DNA of 64,000 nucleotides from Duganella sp. OV510 (GCF_900100205.1 NZ_FNEQ01000002.1:62001-126000); one strand, 5' to 3'. Positions 16,335-25,294 are shown, counted from the stretch's first letter. The notes: generated by a model not told the origin, from the letters alone. Program-made: numbers and translations.

Positions 16335-16956
16335 GGCGTTGAAGCAAGGCAGGAGTTAACGGTAAAAATAAAGGTACGTCACGCTGTGGTCCTCGTCGCT
16401 TGACGAAGCCGATGTCCATGCCGCCCGCCGCCGGTTTCAGCGACAGCCGCAACGGCGCCGGCGAAGCATCCTGCGCCGCCGACAACGGCCTCAGCATGCA
16501 GAACAAGGTCTCGCCACTTTGCGCAGCCAGATGCAGGCGGCGCAAGGTTTCTCCCCTCGCCTGCTTCTGCCAGAACAGCAAGGCGCCGCAACAGCCGCTG
16601 CGCAGGATTTGCTCGGCCGCCCACAACGCGTCGCTGGCCTTGGCGCCGCTGCGCACCCATAATAGTTGCGACGGCTCCAGGCCCAGCGCGGCCAGCGCCA
16701 GCGCTTGCGGCACATGCGGCGGCTGCAACAGCACGATGGGACGCTTGCCGAGCGCAGCCAGCGTCGGCTGCAACAGGCGCAGCTCGCCAATGCCGTGTTG
16801 CTGCACCAGCAGATCGATCAGCGTGCCCAGTGGCCAGCCGCCGCCAGGCAGTTGCGCGGACAAGGCGGCAAAGCCTGTGTCCATGCAGCGCGTGGCGCTC
16901 TGGGCGAGCTGATCCGCCCGCCATAGCGACGGGTGCAAGGTTTCCGGGTGTGTCAT
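16264..16956 (-). CDS. imuA: ImuA, RecA-like translesion synthesis protein
   Basis: A 230-residue RecA/SulA-related protein that works with ImuB and DnaE2 in SOS mutagenesis. Diagnostic text includes LHPSLWRADQLA, LSAQLPGGGWPLGTLIDLL and the strand IVLLQPPHVPQALALAALGL. ATG 16956 is chosen; a TTG at 16971 is the only in-frame alternative. There is no Shine-Dalgarno: TACAAT ends 3 nt before the ATG, so the message may be leaderless or nearly so. A LexA box lies 17 nt upstream of the ATG. imuA is first in the imuA-imuB-hydrolase unit. Confidence 0.88.
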   Translation of the reverse strand: MTHPETLHPSLWRADQLAQSATRCMDTGFAALSAQLPGGGWPLGTLIDLLVQQHGIGELRLLQPTLAALGKRPIVLLQPPHVPQALALAALGLEPSQLLWVRSGAKASDALWAAEQILRSGCCGALLFWQKQARGETLRRLHLAAQSGETLFCMLRPLSAAQDASPAPLRLSLKPAAGGMDIGFVKRRGPQRDVPLFLPLTPALLQRHAPLDRSTPATAPARSIQPTLVG

Positions 16957-16972
16957 GGCATTGTACCGCAAA

Positions 16973-16992
16973 TACTGTATAAATACACAGTA
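16973..16992 (-). promoter_or_regulatory. LexA (SOS) box of the imuAB operon
   Basis: The palindrome TACTGT-N8-ACAGTA is an essentially perfect gamma/beta-proteobacterial LexA site (CTGT at 16975-16978, ACAG at 16987-16990, AT-rich centre). It sits directly upstream of imuA and overlaps where a promoter for it must lie. Confidence 0.9.
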
Positions 16993-17069
16993 CTCTTGGC
17001 ACGCTTGTTTTGCAAGGGATATCTGCCTTGCTGTACCATACGGGCTAGCGATTTATCAAAGGATGCACT

Positions 17070-18323
17070 TTGCAAACGATACAACTGGTGGGCGCCGTCC
17101 TGTTCGGCCTGGCGCTGCTGCACACCTTCGCCGCCAAGTCTTTCGAACAGCTGTCGCACCGCTATCCGCGCCACGCGGGCCTGTTCCATTTGCTGGGCGA
17201 GGTCGAGGTGGTGTTTGGCTTTTGGGCCTTCGTGCTGATGATGGCGCTGGCCCTGCTCAACGGTGGCCAGGCGGCCATCGCCTACGCCGAGTCGCGCCAG
17301 TACACCGAGCCGCTGTTTGTGTTTGTGGTAATGGTGGTGGCGGCGTCGCGCCCGGTGATGGACATCGTGCAGCGCGTGTTGTCTGCACTTGCCCGCCTGA
17401 TTCCGGTGCAGAATGAACTGGCGCTGGTGTGGCTGGGCCTGGCGCTGGTGCCGCTGACCGGGTCGCTGATCACCGAGCCGGCGGCGATGACGCTGGCCGC
17501 GCTGATGCTGGCACCACTGATCTTCCGCGACAACATGCCGGAGTGGCTGAAATACGCCGCGCTGGGTGTGCTGTTCGTCAACATCTCCATCGGCGGCATG
17601 CTGACCTCCTACGCCGCGCCGCCAGTGCTGATGGTGGCCGCCACCTGGAACTGGGATACCGCCTACATGGCCGCGCACTTCGGCTGGAAGGCGGTGATTG
17701 CGGTCATCATTAACGCGACTGTCATCAGCTTCATGCTACGCAAGCACCTGCACGCGCCAGCCAACGCCGACGCGGCGTCCGCTGCGCCGGCGGTGCCGCT
17801 GGCGGTGACGCTGATCCATCTCGGCTTCCTGGCGGCGGTGGTGGTGTTGGGCCATCATCCGGTGCTGTTCCTCGGCATCTTCATGTTGTTCCTCGGCTTC
17901 ACCACCGCCTACCAGCGCTACCAAAGCCCGCTGATCATCAAGGAAGGTTTGCTGGTCGGCTTCTTCCTGGCCGGGCTGGTGGTGCTGGGCGGAATGCAGC
18001 AATGGTGGCTGCAGCCGATCGTCGAAAGCCTGTCGCCGCTGGCGCTGTTCTTTGGCGCCATGAGCCTGACAGCGATCACCGACAACGCCGCGCTGACCTA
18101 TCTCGGCTCGCTGATCGACGGCATGTCGGCCGAGGCGCAATACATGCTGATGGCAGGCGCCGTCACCGGCGGCGGCCTGACAGTCATCGCCAACGCCCCC
18201 AATCCAGCCGGCGCCGCGCTGCTGCGCCGCGGCTTCCGCGACGAATCCATCGGCGCCCTCGGCCTGCTGGCCGGCGCCGCCGCCCCCACCGCGATCTCCG
18301 CCCTGGCTTTCCTGCTGCTTTAA
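17070..18323 (+). CDS. Putative Na+/H+ antiporter (Na_H_antiport_2 type)
   Basis: A 417-residue polytopic inner-membrane protein with roughly 11-12 hydrophobic segments. The opening MQTIQLVGAVLFGLALLHTF, FEQLSHRYPRHAGLFHLLGE, and late motifs such as TAITDNAALTYLGSLIDG and NAPNPAGAALLRRGF match the putative Na+/H+ antiporter family PF07399; transport activity for the family rests largely on similarity. The start is a TTG at 17070, supported by AAAGGA (17057-17062) at 7 nt; the nearby ATG is out of frame. Its stop overlaps the convergent antitoxin gene by 4 nt. Confidence 0.75.
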   Translation: MQTIQLVGAVLFGLALLHTFAAKSFEQLSHRYPRHAGLFHLLGEVEVVFGFWAFVLMMALALLNGGQAAIAYAESRQYTEPLFVFVVMVVAASRPVMDIVQRVLSALARLIPVQNELALVWLGLALVPLTGSLITEPAAMTLAALMLAPLIFRDNMPEWLKYAALGVLFVNISIGGMLTSYAAPPVLMVAATWNWDTAYMAAHFGWKAVIAVIINATVISFMLRKHLHAPANADAASAAPAVPLAVTLIHLGFLAAVVVLGHHPVLFLGIFMLFLGFTTAYQRYQSPLIIKEGLLVGFFLAGLVVLGGMQQWWLQPIVESLSPLALFFGAMSLTAITDNAALTYLGSLIDGMSAEAQYMLMAGAVTGGGLTVIANAPNPAGAALLRRGFRDESIGALGLLAGAAAPTAISALAFLLL

Positions 18324-18613
18324 GCAGCTACCGAGACGTGCAGTTGCAACCCAAGCGCGCGCGTTACCTTCAAAATCGTCGCGAAGCTTGGGTTCCCCTC
18401 TGCGGAGAGGGCTTTATACAAACTTTCCCGGCCCAGACCGATATCGTTCGCCAACTCAGTCATTCCATGTACGCGCGCGATATTTCCCAATGCCTTAGTG
18501 ATAAACGCCACGTCATCCCCTGCCTCCTCAAGACACGCATCAAAGTACAATGCGATATCTTGTTGGGTTTGGAGATGCTCCACGCTATCCCATTTGCTTA
18601 ATTTAAGCGCCAT
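18320..18613 (-). CDS. Orphan addiction-module antidote protein (HTH, HI1420-like)
   Basis: The 97-residue protein matches the putative addiction-module antidote family: a leader of about 50 residues (YFDACLEEAGDDVAFITKALGNIA is characteristic) and a Cro/XRE-like HTH (MTELANDIGLGRESLYKALSAEG). These antitoxins normally follow a RelE-superfamily toxin gene at a few nt. Here no intact toxin gene is found upstream. GGAG 6 nt before the ATG supports the start. Without its toxin it may act as a stand-alone regulator or anti-addiction gene. Confidence 0.75.
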   Translation of the reverse strand: MALKLSKWDSVEHLQTQQDIALYFDACLEEAGDDVAFITKALGNIARVHGMTELANDIGLGRESLYKALSAEGNPSFATILKVTRALGLQLHVSVAA

Positions 18614-18837
18614 TCTTTTCTCCTACAATTTCCTTGCCAGCGCTTGTGCTTTCGGAGGTCTGTAAAACGTCCATGGAATTGTATTCCTCGGGATACAGTG
18701 CGACAAGAACGATTCTATTTGCCAGAGACCAAACGGCTTTGAGCATCATCATGGCCTAGTCGTTTAGGCGGTTCTTGCACCTTTTGCTTGCTCCACCTCG
18801 TAAGTAGGATGGGCTGATGTTTAACTGATGGGGATGG

Positions 18838-19794
18838 ATGATGAAATGGGCTGCGGTTTTGATGTTGTTGTGCGGGCTGGCGTCGGCGGATGATGGCACG
18901 CAGCGGGCGCAGCGCGCGGGGAAGACCTTGATCGGGCAGGCGGGGCCTGCGGCCACGTTGACGTCGATTGATGGCCAGCGTATCGACCTGGCTTCGCTGT
19001 ACGGCAAGCAGCCGGTGTATCTGAAGTTCTGGGCCACGTGGTGCAAGCCTTGCAATGAGCAGGCGCCCGAATTTGAAAAACTGTATCAGCAATATGGCAA
19101 GCGCATCGCGGTGGTGGCTGTCAATACCGGCTACAGCGAAACAGAGGCTGATGTACGCGCATTCCAGGCCAAGTACAAGTTGCACATGCCGGTGGTGATC
19201 GATGACGGCAGCCTGGCCGGCAAGCTGAATCTGCGCGTCACGCCGCAGCATGTGGTCATCGACGCCAACGGCCGCATCGTGCATGTGGGCCATCTGGACG
19301 ACCAGCCGTTGCGCGATGCGCTGGAACGCGTTGCCACCACCAAGCCGGCAGGCGGCGCGCTGCCACTGGCGCCACAAGGCGCAGTTGCGGCGCAGTTCAA
19401 GGTGGGTGATCGCGTCACCGGCATCAGCGTGACGACGCTGGCAGGCAAGAAGGTATCGTTCGGCGCCGGCAAGCCGCGCGCGCTGGTGTTCTTCTCGCCA
19501 TGGTGCGAGTCCTATCTGCGCGATACACGCCCCGCAGTCGCTACGGCCTGCGAGCGTGTGCGTATCGAAAGCGAAACGCTGGCCAAGGACCGCAGCACGG
19601 AATGGCTGGCGATTTCGTCGCCGCTGTGGACCTCGCGTGCGGAGCTGGCGGATTACGCCAAAGAACAGCGCACCACCATCCCGCTCGCGCTGGATGAAAA
19701 CGGCGATATCTTCCGCGCCTTTGGCGTGCATAACATCCCCACCGTCGTCAAGCTGGATGCGCAGGGCCGCATCAGCAATGTGACCACGCCATGA
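18838..19794 (+). CDS. TlpA/ResA-like protein with two thioredoxin-like domains
   Basis: A 318-residue exported protein; MMKWAAVLMLLCGLASA is a signal peptide. Domain 1 (about 30-160) is TlpA-like with the redox motif WATWCKPC and cis-proline strand RVTPQHVVID, so it should reduce or oxidise thiols in the periplasm. Domain 2 (about 180-318) repeats the fold but has PWCESYL, with a single cysteine in place of CxxC, and ends HNIPTVVKLDAQGRI. The second domain is therefore either a one-cysteine or structural copy. The start is ATG 18838 or the next codon 18841. Convergent with the esterase gene (6 nt apart). Confidence 0.8.
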   Translation: MMKWAAVLMLLCGLASADDGTQRAQRAGKTLIGQAGPAATLTSIDGQRIDLASLYGKQPVYLKFWATWCKPCNEQAPEFEKLYQQYGKRIAVVAVNTGYSETEADVRAFQAKYKLHMPVVIDDGSLAGKLNLRVTPQHVVIDANGRIVHVGHLDDQPLRDALERVATTKPAGGALPLAPQGAVAAQFKVGDRVTGISVTTLAGKKVSFGAGKPRALVFFSPWCESYLRDTRPAVATACERVRIESETLAKDRSTEWLAISSPLWTSRAELADYAKEQRTTIPLALDENGDIFRAFGVHNIPTVVKLDAQGRISNVTTP

Positions 19795-19800
19795 AGCCGT

Positions 19801-20829
19801 TTATACCCGGCGGTGGCGGGCGAAAAATTCCAGCATCATTTTGCTTGCATTCGGACCGGAGCGGTCGTTGAATTTGAATGCCGGATCGCCGCCGCTCCAT
19901 GCGTGTTCAAGCTTGTACACTTGTGCCACGCGCAGCAGCAGCTTGCGGCCTTCGTAGTAGTCGAGCAGGCGATAGTGGCGTCTTTCTGTGACCTTGGCCG
20001 GCGAGGACAGCCGGTTCAGCAGCAGGCTTTGACGCGTCAGCTGGATCTGGTTGATGGATTTGACGACGTTATCACTCTCGCCCTGAAACAGGATGGCGGG
20101 CATACCGGGGAATTGCGGGTGGCGTTGCAGGATTTCCTGGACGGCGATGTCGGCACGCAGGCCGAGGGCGCCGTTGTTCATGACGCTGAGTGCGCCCAGT
20201 GAGCTGTGGCCTGCGCCAAAGACCGGGCCTGAGTGCAGGCCGATGGCGGCGAACAGTCTTGGGTGGTTCAGTGCGAGGATGTCGGCCATGCCGGCGCCGG
20301 CCGAAATGCCGGCAACGTAGATCCGCGAACGGTCAATAGCGTATTGCATCAGCACCTTGTGAACGATGCCGATGATTGTAGGGACGTCGCCACCGCCGTC
20401 CTGCGTGGCGCGTTCGTACCATTTCCAGCAGCGGTGTGAATGGCTGCTCACCAGTTGCTGCGGATAGAGGACGGCGCAGCCCATTTTTTCCGCATGCAGG
20501 TTCATGCGCGCGCCTTGGGCGAACTGGGTGGCGGTCTGCTGACAGCCGTGCAACATGACGACCAGTGGCATGCCGTTTTCAGAGCGATTGTTTGGCAAGT
20601 AAAGCCAGTAGCTCATGCGCTGCCCGGCTACGTTTGGTGCATGACCGGAGAGCCATTTGCCCGGTGCGACGGCCGGTGGCGCGGCAACAGCGCCTGAGGC
20701 GAGTGGCTTGGCGGCGCGGGGCTTTCGTGGCTTTCGTGGCTTAGGCGGCATCGTGGCGGCGGCGAATAGTTTGGCGGTGCGCGTGCCTGCGCGGATCAGA
20801 CTACGCAGCAGCTTTCCGGTCTTGGCCAT
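19801..20829 (-). CDS. PHB depolymerase-family esterase
   Basis: A 342-residue alpha/beta hydrolase of the LpqC/esterase-PHB family. Characteristic segments are YWLYLPNNRSENGMPLVVMLHGCQ (split over about 68-92), CAVLYPQQ, the nucleophile motif GISAGAGMA, and HAWSGGD near the C-terminus containing the catalytic histidine. Members hydrolyse short-chain polyhydroxyalkanoate or plant-ester bonds. The N-terminus is basic (KTGKLLRSLIRAGTRTAK) with a Pro/Ala-rich stretch and no clear cleavable signal. AGGAGG 8 nt ahead of ATG 20829 decides the start over an upstream frame extension. Confidence 0.82.
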   Translation of the reverse strand: MAKTGKLLRSLIRAGTRTAKLFAAATMPPKPRKPRKPRAAKPLASGAVAAPPAVAPGKWLSGHAPNVAGQRMSYWLYLPNNRSENGMPLVVMLHGCQQTATQFAQGARMNLHAEKMGCAVLYPQQLVSSHSHRCWKWYERATQDGGGDVPTIIGIVHKVLMQYAIDRSRIYVAGISAGAGMADILALNHPRLFAAIGLHSGPVFGAGHSSLGALSVMNNGALGLRADIAVQEILQRHPQFPGMPAILFQGESDNVVKSINQIQLTRQSLLLNRLSSPAKVTERRHYRLLDYYEGRKLLLRVAQVYKLEHAWSGGDPAFKFNDRSGPNASKMMLEFFARHRRV

Positions 20830-20895
20830 CGCAACGTCCTCCTGTTGCAAAACAGTCTACCGGAAAGCCGCACCACCACACGTTCGCTAACGCGC

Positions 20896-23800
20896 TTAGC
20901 GCAGCATGGACTCCCACACTTTTTGCAGACGTTTTGCCGACACCGGCATCGGCGTCCTCAGTTCCTGTGCAAACAGCGATACGCGCAGCTCCTCCAGCAT
21001 CCAGCGGAACTCCACAATCTTCGGATCGGTGTTCTTGCCGGCCGACTTGTCGCGGCTCGCACGCAGATAAGCCGCTGCGGCCTGCTGCCATTCCGCCATC
21101 AATTTCGTATCGCGGGAAGGATCGCCACGCAGCTTTTCGATCCGCACGTTCATCGCCTTCAGGTAGCGCGGGAAGTGCGACAACTGGCTGTATTCGTTCT
21201 CTTGCAGGAAGCGCTTGTGCACCAGACCTTGCAACTGTTGTTGCATGTCCTGCGCGGCCTGTTGCGGCAGGCCTTGCAGACGCTTCGGCAGACCGTGGAA
21301 TTCGGTCAGCACTTGCGACAGCAGACGCGCAATCTCATTCACCAGCAGAACCAGGCGCGATTTGCCTTCGTCCTTGCGCTTTGTGAAAGTGGCTGCATCG
21401 ATCGGCAACGGGTCTTGCAGGCAGGCGATGTCCAGTGCCTTGTTGATGATCTGCTCGCGCAGTTCTTCCTGCGTGCCCATGCTCATGAACTGCATGCCCA
21501 TTTGTTGCAGGTTCGGGATGCTCTTTTCGATGAACTTGATCTGATCTTTCATCTGCAACGCGAACAGGCGGCGCAGGCCGATGCGGTGGGTGCGTGCGGC
21601 CACGGTTGGGTCGTCGAAGACTTCCAGGTCGCAGTGCGTGCCTTTGTCGACCAGTGCGGGGAAGCCGATCAGCGTCAGCTTGCCTTGGGCGATTTCCAGT
21701 AGCTCCGGCAGTTCGCCGAAGGTCCACGAGGTCAGGTTGGTCAGTGTGATGTTGCTGGCTGGCGCACCGGGAGACGCAGCGCCCTTCCCGCCCGCGCTGC
21801 CGGCACCCGCGCCGACGGCCGGGGCCGCAGAAGCGCCCGCAGTGACAACACCGCCCTTCGCCGGGATCACCGCGCGCGCGGCGACTGTCGCCTGCGGGCC
21901 GGAGGCTTCCGCCATCTTCTGGAAGCTCTCACGCGCCTGCGTACCGTACTCCGCTTGCAAAGTAGCGAGATTGCGACCCATGTCCAGCTGGCGGCCATGC
22001 TCGTCGATCACCTTGAAGTTCATGAAGTGGTGTGCCGACAGCGTTTCCGGCTTGAAGTCGGTGGTCAGCGGCGTAATCGTGATCTGCGCGCGGATGTCGG
22101 CGATGATGGCGTCAATCAGTTCACCACGGCCGAAGGCATGCTTCTCTTCGATGCGCTCGCAGAATCTGGCCGCGTAATCCGGCAGCGGCACGCAATGGCG
22201 ACGCAGCTTCTGAGGCAGGGATTTCAGCAGCAGATGGACCTTCTCCTTCAGCATGCCCGGCACCAGCCATTCGCAACGCTCGCGCGACAGCTGGTTCAGC
22301 GCATACAGCGGCACCGCCAACGTTACACCATCGCGCACGCTGCCCGGTTCGAAGTGATAGGTCAGCGCCAGTTCCAGGCCGGAGACATTCATCTTCTTCG
22401 GGAACAGGTCGGTGGTCACGCCTGCCGCTTCGTGGCGCATCAGTTCATCGCGATTCAGGAACAGCAGTTTCGGTTCCTGGGTCGTGACATCCTTGTGCCA
22501 CTTCTCGAAGCCGGCGCCGTTCACTACGTCGGCTGGAATCAGCTTGTCGTAGAAAGCGGCGATCAGCTCATCGTCGACCAACACGTCCTGACGGCGCGAC
22601 TTGTGTTCGAGGTTCTCGATCTCTTTAATCAGCTTGTGGTTATGCGCGAAGAACGGCGCGCGGGTTTCGTAGTCGCCGCCAACCAGCGCATCACGGATGA
22701 AGATTTCGCGCGCCTCAACCGGATTGAAGACGCCATAGTTAATGCGGCGCTGGCTGTACACCACCAGTCCATACAAGGTGGCGCGCTCGGACGCGGTAAC
22801 TTGCGCCGAACGTTTTTCCCAGCGCGGCTCGCCCCACGATTTCTTCAGCAGATGGCCACCGACCTTCTCCAGCCACTCCGGCTGGATCTGTGCGATGCAG
22901 CGCGCGTACAGACGCGTGGTATCCACCAGCTCGGCCGCCATGATCCACTTGCCAGGCTTCTTGCTCAGCGAGGAACCCGGCCAGATATTGAATTTGATGC
23001 CGCGCGCGCCGAGGAAGCCAGGATCGTCTTCCTGCTTGAAGCCGACATTGCCCAGCAAGCCGGTAAGAAGCGCCATGTGCAGGTTCTCGTAGGTGGCAGG
23101 TGCTTCGTTCAGGCGCCAGCCCTGCTCTTTCACGATCGTCAGCAGTTGCGAATGCACGTCGCGCCATTCGCGCAGGCGCAGTTGCGACAGGAAGTTGCTG
23201 CGGCAGTTGTCCTGCAACTGGCGGTTGGTCTTTTTGTGCTCAATCGCGCTTTCAAACCACTTCCAGATCTTGATATAGCTGAGGAATTCGGACTTCTCGT
23301 CGGCGAACTTCTTGTGCGCCTCATCGGCGGCCTGCTGGTGTTCCAGCGGACGGTCGCGCGGGTCTTGCACCGACAACGCGGAGGCGATGATCAGCACTTC
23401 GTTCAGGCAGACGTTGTCCAGCGCGGCCAGGATCATGCGGCCGACGCGCGGGTCCAGCGGCAGCTTGGCCAGCTTCTTGCCGAGGGGCGTGATCTGGTTG
23501 TATTCGTCGACCGCGCCCAGTTCCTGCAGCAGCTGGTAGCCATCCGCAATCGCGCGCGCCAGCGGCGGCTCGATGAACGGGAAAGTCTCCACATCGGCCA
23601 GATGCAGCGTCTTCATGCGCAGGATGACCGAAGCCAGCGACGAGCGCAGGATTTCCGGCTCGGTGAACTTAGGACGCTGCAGGAAGTCCTGTTCGTCGTA
23701 CAGGCGGATGCAGACGCCATCGGCGACACGGCCGCAACGGCCGGCGCGCTGGTTGGCGGCCGATTGCGCGATCGGCTCGATCTGCAATTGCTCGACCTTG

Positions 23801-25245
23801 TTGCGGTAGCTGTAGCGTTTCACGCGCGCCAGGCCGGCGTCCACCACATAGCGGATGCCGGGCACGGTCAGCGACGTCTCGGCCACGTTGGTGGACAGCA
23901 CGATGCGGCGCGCGTTGCTGGTCTTGAAGACGCGCTCCTGCTCCTCTGCCGACAGTCGGGCGAACAGCGGCAGGATTTCCACATGCGGCGGGTGGTGCTT
24001 GCGCAGCGCTTCGGCGGTGTCGCGGATTTCACGTTCGCCCGGCAGGAACACCAGGATGTCGCCGGAACCGATGCGCGCCAGTTCGTCGACGCCGTCGACC
24101 ACGGCATCCATCAGATCGCGTTTTTCGCGGGCGGCGGCGGTGCGCGCGCCCTTGCCTTCGGCGTTGGCGATGGCGGCGGCGTTGGCGCCGGCCGGCACGT
24201 CGCTCTCGATCGGGCGGTAGCGCACTTCCACCTTGTACAGGCGGCCGGAGACTTCAATCACCGGCGCCGGTTTCTCCGGCGTGCCGAAGTGGCGCGCGAA
24301 GCGGTCGGCGTCAATCGTCGCGGAGGTGATGATGATTTTCAGGTCCGGGCGGCGCGGCAGCAGCTGCTTCAGGTAGCCCAACAGGAAGTCGATGTTCAGG
24401 CTGCGCTCGTGGGCCTCGTCGATGATGATGGTGTCGTAGGCCTTGAGCAGCGGATCGCTTTGCGTTTCGGTCAGCAGGATACCGTCGGTCATCAGCTTGA
24501 CCGATGCGCCTTTTTGCAGCGTGTCGGCGAAGCGCACCTTGAAGCCGACGTGTTCGCCCAGCGGCGAGCCGAGTTCCACGGCGATGCGCTTGGCAGTCGA
24601 CGAGGCGGCAATACGGCGTGGCTGGGTGTGGCCGATCAGGCCTTTCTGGCCACGGCCGAGTTCCAGGCAGATCTTCGGCAGCTGGGTGGTTTTGCCGGAA
24701 CCGGTTTCGCCCGAGACGATGATGACCTGGTTATTTTGCAGCGCCTCGGCGATTTCGTGGCGGCGGCCGGAGACCGGCAAGTCTTCAGGGAAGGTGATCG
24801 GCGGCAGCGGATTGCGGACATTACGCTCGGCCTCGCGCGCCGCCTGTTCCTCCGGCGTCAAACGCGGTGGCCGGCCATCACGACGCGCTCCACGCTCGCC
24901 AGCATCCCCCTCAGGGCGGGGGCCACGCGGCCCACGCGACTCGGCACCCGCCGGACGCGGACCACGGCCCTGCGGCGAGGCGCTGTCCACACGGAGATCA
25001 CGCGGGCCACGGCCCTGCGGCGCGGCGCCGTCCACACGGGGCTCGGCGCCAGCAGCACGCGGATTGCGGCCCTGCTGCGGCTGGCCTGCGGGTCGCTGCG
25101 CGCCGCCCTCGCCGCGCGGAGCGCGCTCGCCTTGCGGGCGTGGCTGGCCCTGCCCGGCGCGGGCCTGGGCGGCTGGCGCGGGACGGTTGGCAGCGGTTTG
25201 AGGGCTGGAAGACGGTTTCTGTGGCTTGTTGCTGGCTTCTGACAT
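20896..25245 (-). CDS. hrpA: ATP-dependent RNA helicase HrpA
   Basis: A 1449-residue DEAH-box helicase, longer than the roughly 1300 residues usual for HrpA. Motif I GETGSGKTTQLPK, motif II DEAHERSLN, motif III SATIDADRF, and the motif V-VI region STNVAETSLT...QRAGRCGR are intact. An HA2/OB-fold region and the long HrpA-specific C-terminal domain (DUF3418) follow. The extra length is an N-terminal disordered tail of about 150 residues rich in Pro, Arg and Gly that carries 15-residue repeats. HrpA resolves stalled or collided ribosomes on mRNA in E. coli. Divergent from argA with only 56 bp between the coding regions. Confidence 0.93.
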   Translation of the reverse strand: MSEASNKPQKPSSSPQTAANRPAPAAQARAGQGQPRPQGERAPRGEGGAQRPAGQPQQGRNPRAAGAEPRVDGAAPQGRGPRDLRVDSASPQGRGPRPAGAESRGPRGPRPEGDAGERGARRDGRPPRLTPEEQAAREAERNVRNPLPPITFPEDLPVSGRRHEIAEALQNNQVIIVSGETGSGKTTQLPKICLELGRGQKGLIGHTQPRRIAASSTAKRIAVELGSPLGEHVGFKVRFADTLQKGASVKLMTDGILLTETQSDPLLKAYDTIIIDEAHERSLNIDFLLGYLKQLLPRRPDLKIIITSATIDADRFARHFGTPEKPAPVIEVSGRLYKVEVRYRPIESDVPAGANAAAIANAEGKGARTAAAREKRDLMDAVVDGVDELARIGSGDILVFLPGEREIRDTAEALRKHHPPHVEILPLFARLSAEEQERVFKTSNARRIVLSTNVAETSLTVPGIRYVVDAGLARVKRYSYRNKVEQLQIEPIAQSAANQRAGRCGRVADGVCIRLYDEQDFLQRPKFTEPEILRSSLASVILRMKTLHLADVETFPFIEPPLARAIADGYQLLQELGAVDEYNQITPLGKKLAKLPLDPRVGRMILAALDNVCLNEVLIIASALSVQDPRDRPLEHQQAADEAHKKFADEKSEFLSYIKIWKWFESAIEHKKTNRQLQDNCRSNFLSQLRLREWRDVHSQLLTIVKEQGWRLNEAPATYENLHMALLTGLLGNVGFKQEDDPGFLGARGIKFNIWPGSSLSKKPGKWIMAAELVDTTRLYARCIAQIQPEWLEKVGGHLLKKSWGEPRWEKRSAQVTASERATLYGLVVYSQRRINYGVFNPVEAREIFIRDALVGGDYETRAPFFAHNHKLIKEIENLEHKSRRQDVLVDDELIAAFYDKLIPADVVNGAGFEKWHKDVTTQEPKLLFLNRDELMRHEAAGVTTDLFPKKMNVSGLELALTYHFEPGSVRDGVTLAVPLYALNQLSRERCEWLVPGMLKEKVHLLLKSLPQKLRRHCVPLPDYAARFCERIEEKHAFGRGELIDAIIADIRAQITITPLTTDFKPETLSAHHFMNFKVIDEHGRQLDMGRNLATLQAEYGTQARESFQKMAEASGPQATVAARAVIPAKGGVVTAGASAAPAVGAGAGSAGGKGAASPGAPASNITLTNLTSWTFGELPELLEIAQGKLTLIGFPALVDKGTHCDLEVFDDPTVAARTHRIGLRRLFALQMKDQIKFIEKSIPNLQQMGMQFMSMGTQEELREQIINKALDIACLQDPLPIDAATFTKRKDEGKSRLVLLVNEIARLLSQVLTEFHGLPKRLQGLPQQAAQDMQQQLQGLVHKRFLQENEYSQLSHFPRYLKAMNVRIEKLRGDPSRDTKLMAEWQQAAAAYLRASRDKSAGKNTDPKIVEFRWMLEELRVSLFAQELRTPMPVSAKRLQKVWESMLR
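24962..25039. repeat. Imperfect 45-bp tandem repeat in the hrpA N-terminal tail
   Basis: Two 33-bp near-identical blocks (24962-24994 and 25007-25039), both beginning CCACGGCCCTGCGGCG and ending GTCCACACGG, recur with a 45-bp period. They encode RVDGAAPQGRGPR and RVDSASPQGRGPR. Differences are confined to three positions. Confidence 0.7.
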
Positions 25246-25288
25246 TGTTTTTTACAAAGGTATTTGGCGCGGACGTCGCGCCCCGAAT

Positions 25289-25294
25289 TATAAT
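25289..25294 (+). promoter_or_regulatory. Consensus -10 element of argA
   Basis: TATAAT lies 7 nt before the ATG at 25302, so transcription would start at or right next to the start codon. A candidate -35 (TTGGCG, 25264-25269) is at a long 19-nt spacing. Confidence 0.5.

Noticed and set aside
16973..17070. LexA control of the antiporter gene divergent from imuA
   Set aside because: The box is about 80 bp from the TTG start and next to imuA; nothing on the plus strand suggests a promoter overlapping the box.
24900..25060. CRISPR-like repeat array
   Set aside because: Only two imperfect units in a coding frame with 45-bp period and no palindromic repeats or unique spacers.
21955..25242. 1095-codon plus-strand ORF opposite hrpA
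   Set aside because: Antisense shadow of hrpA caused by GC-biased codon positions; no motifs and no ribosome binding site.
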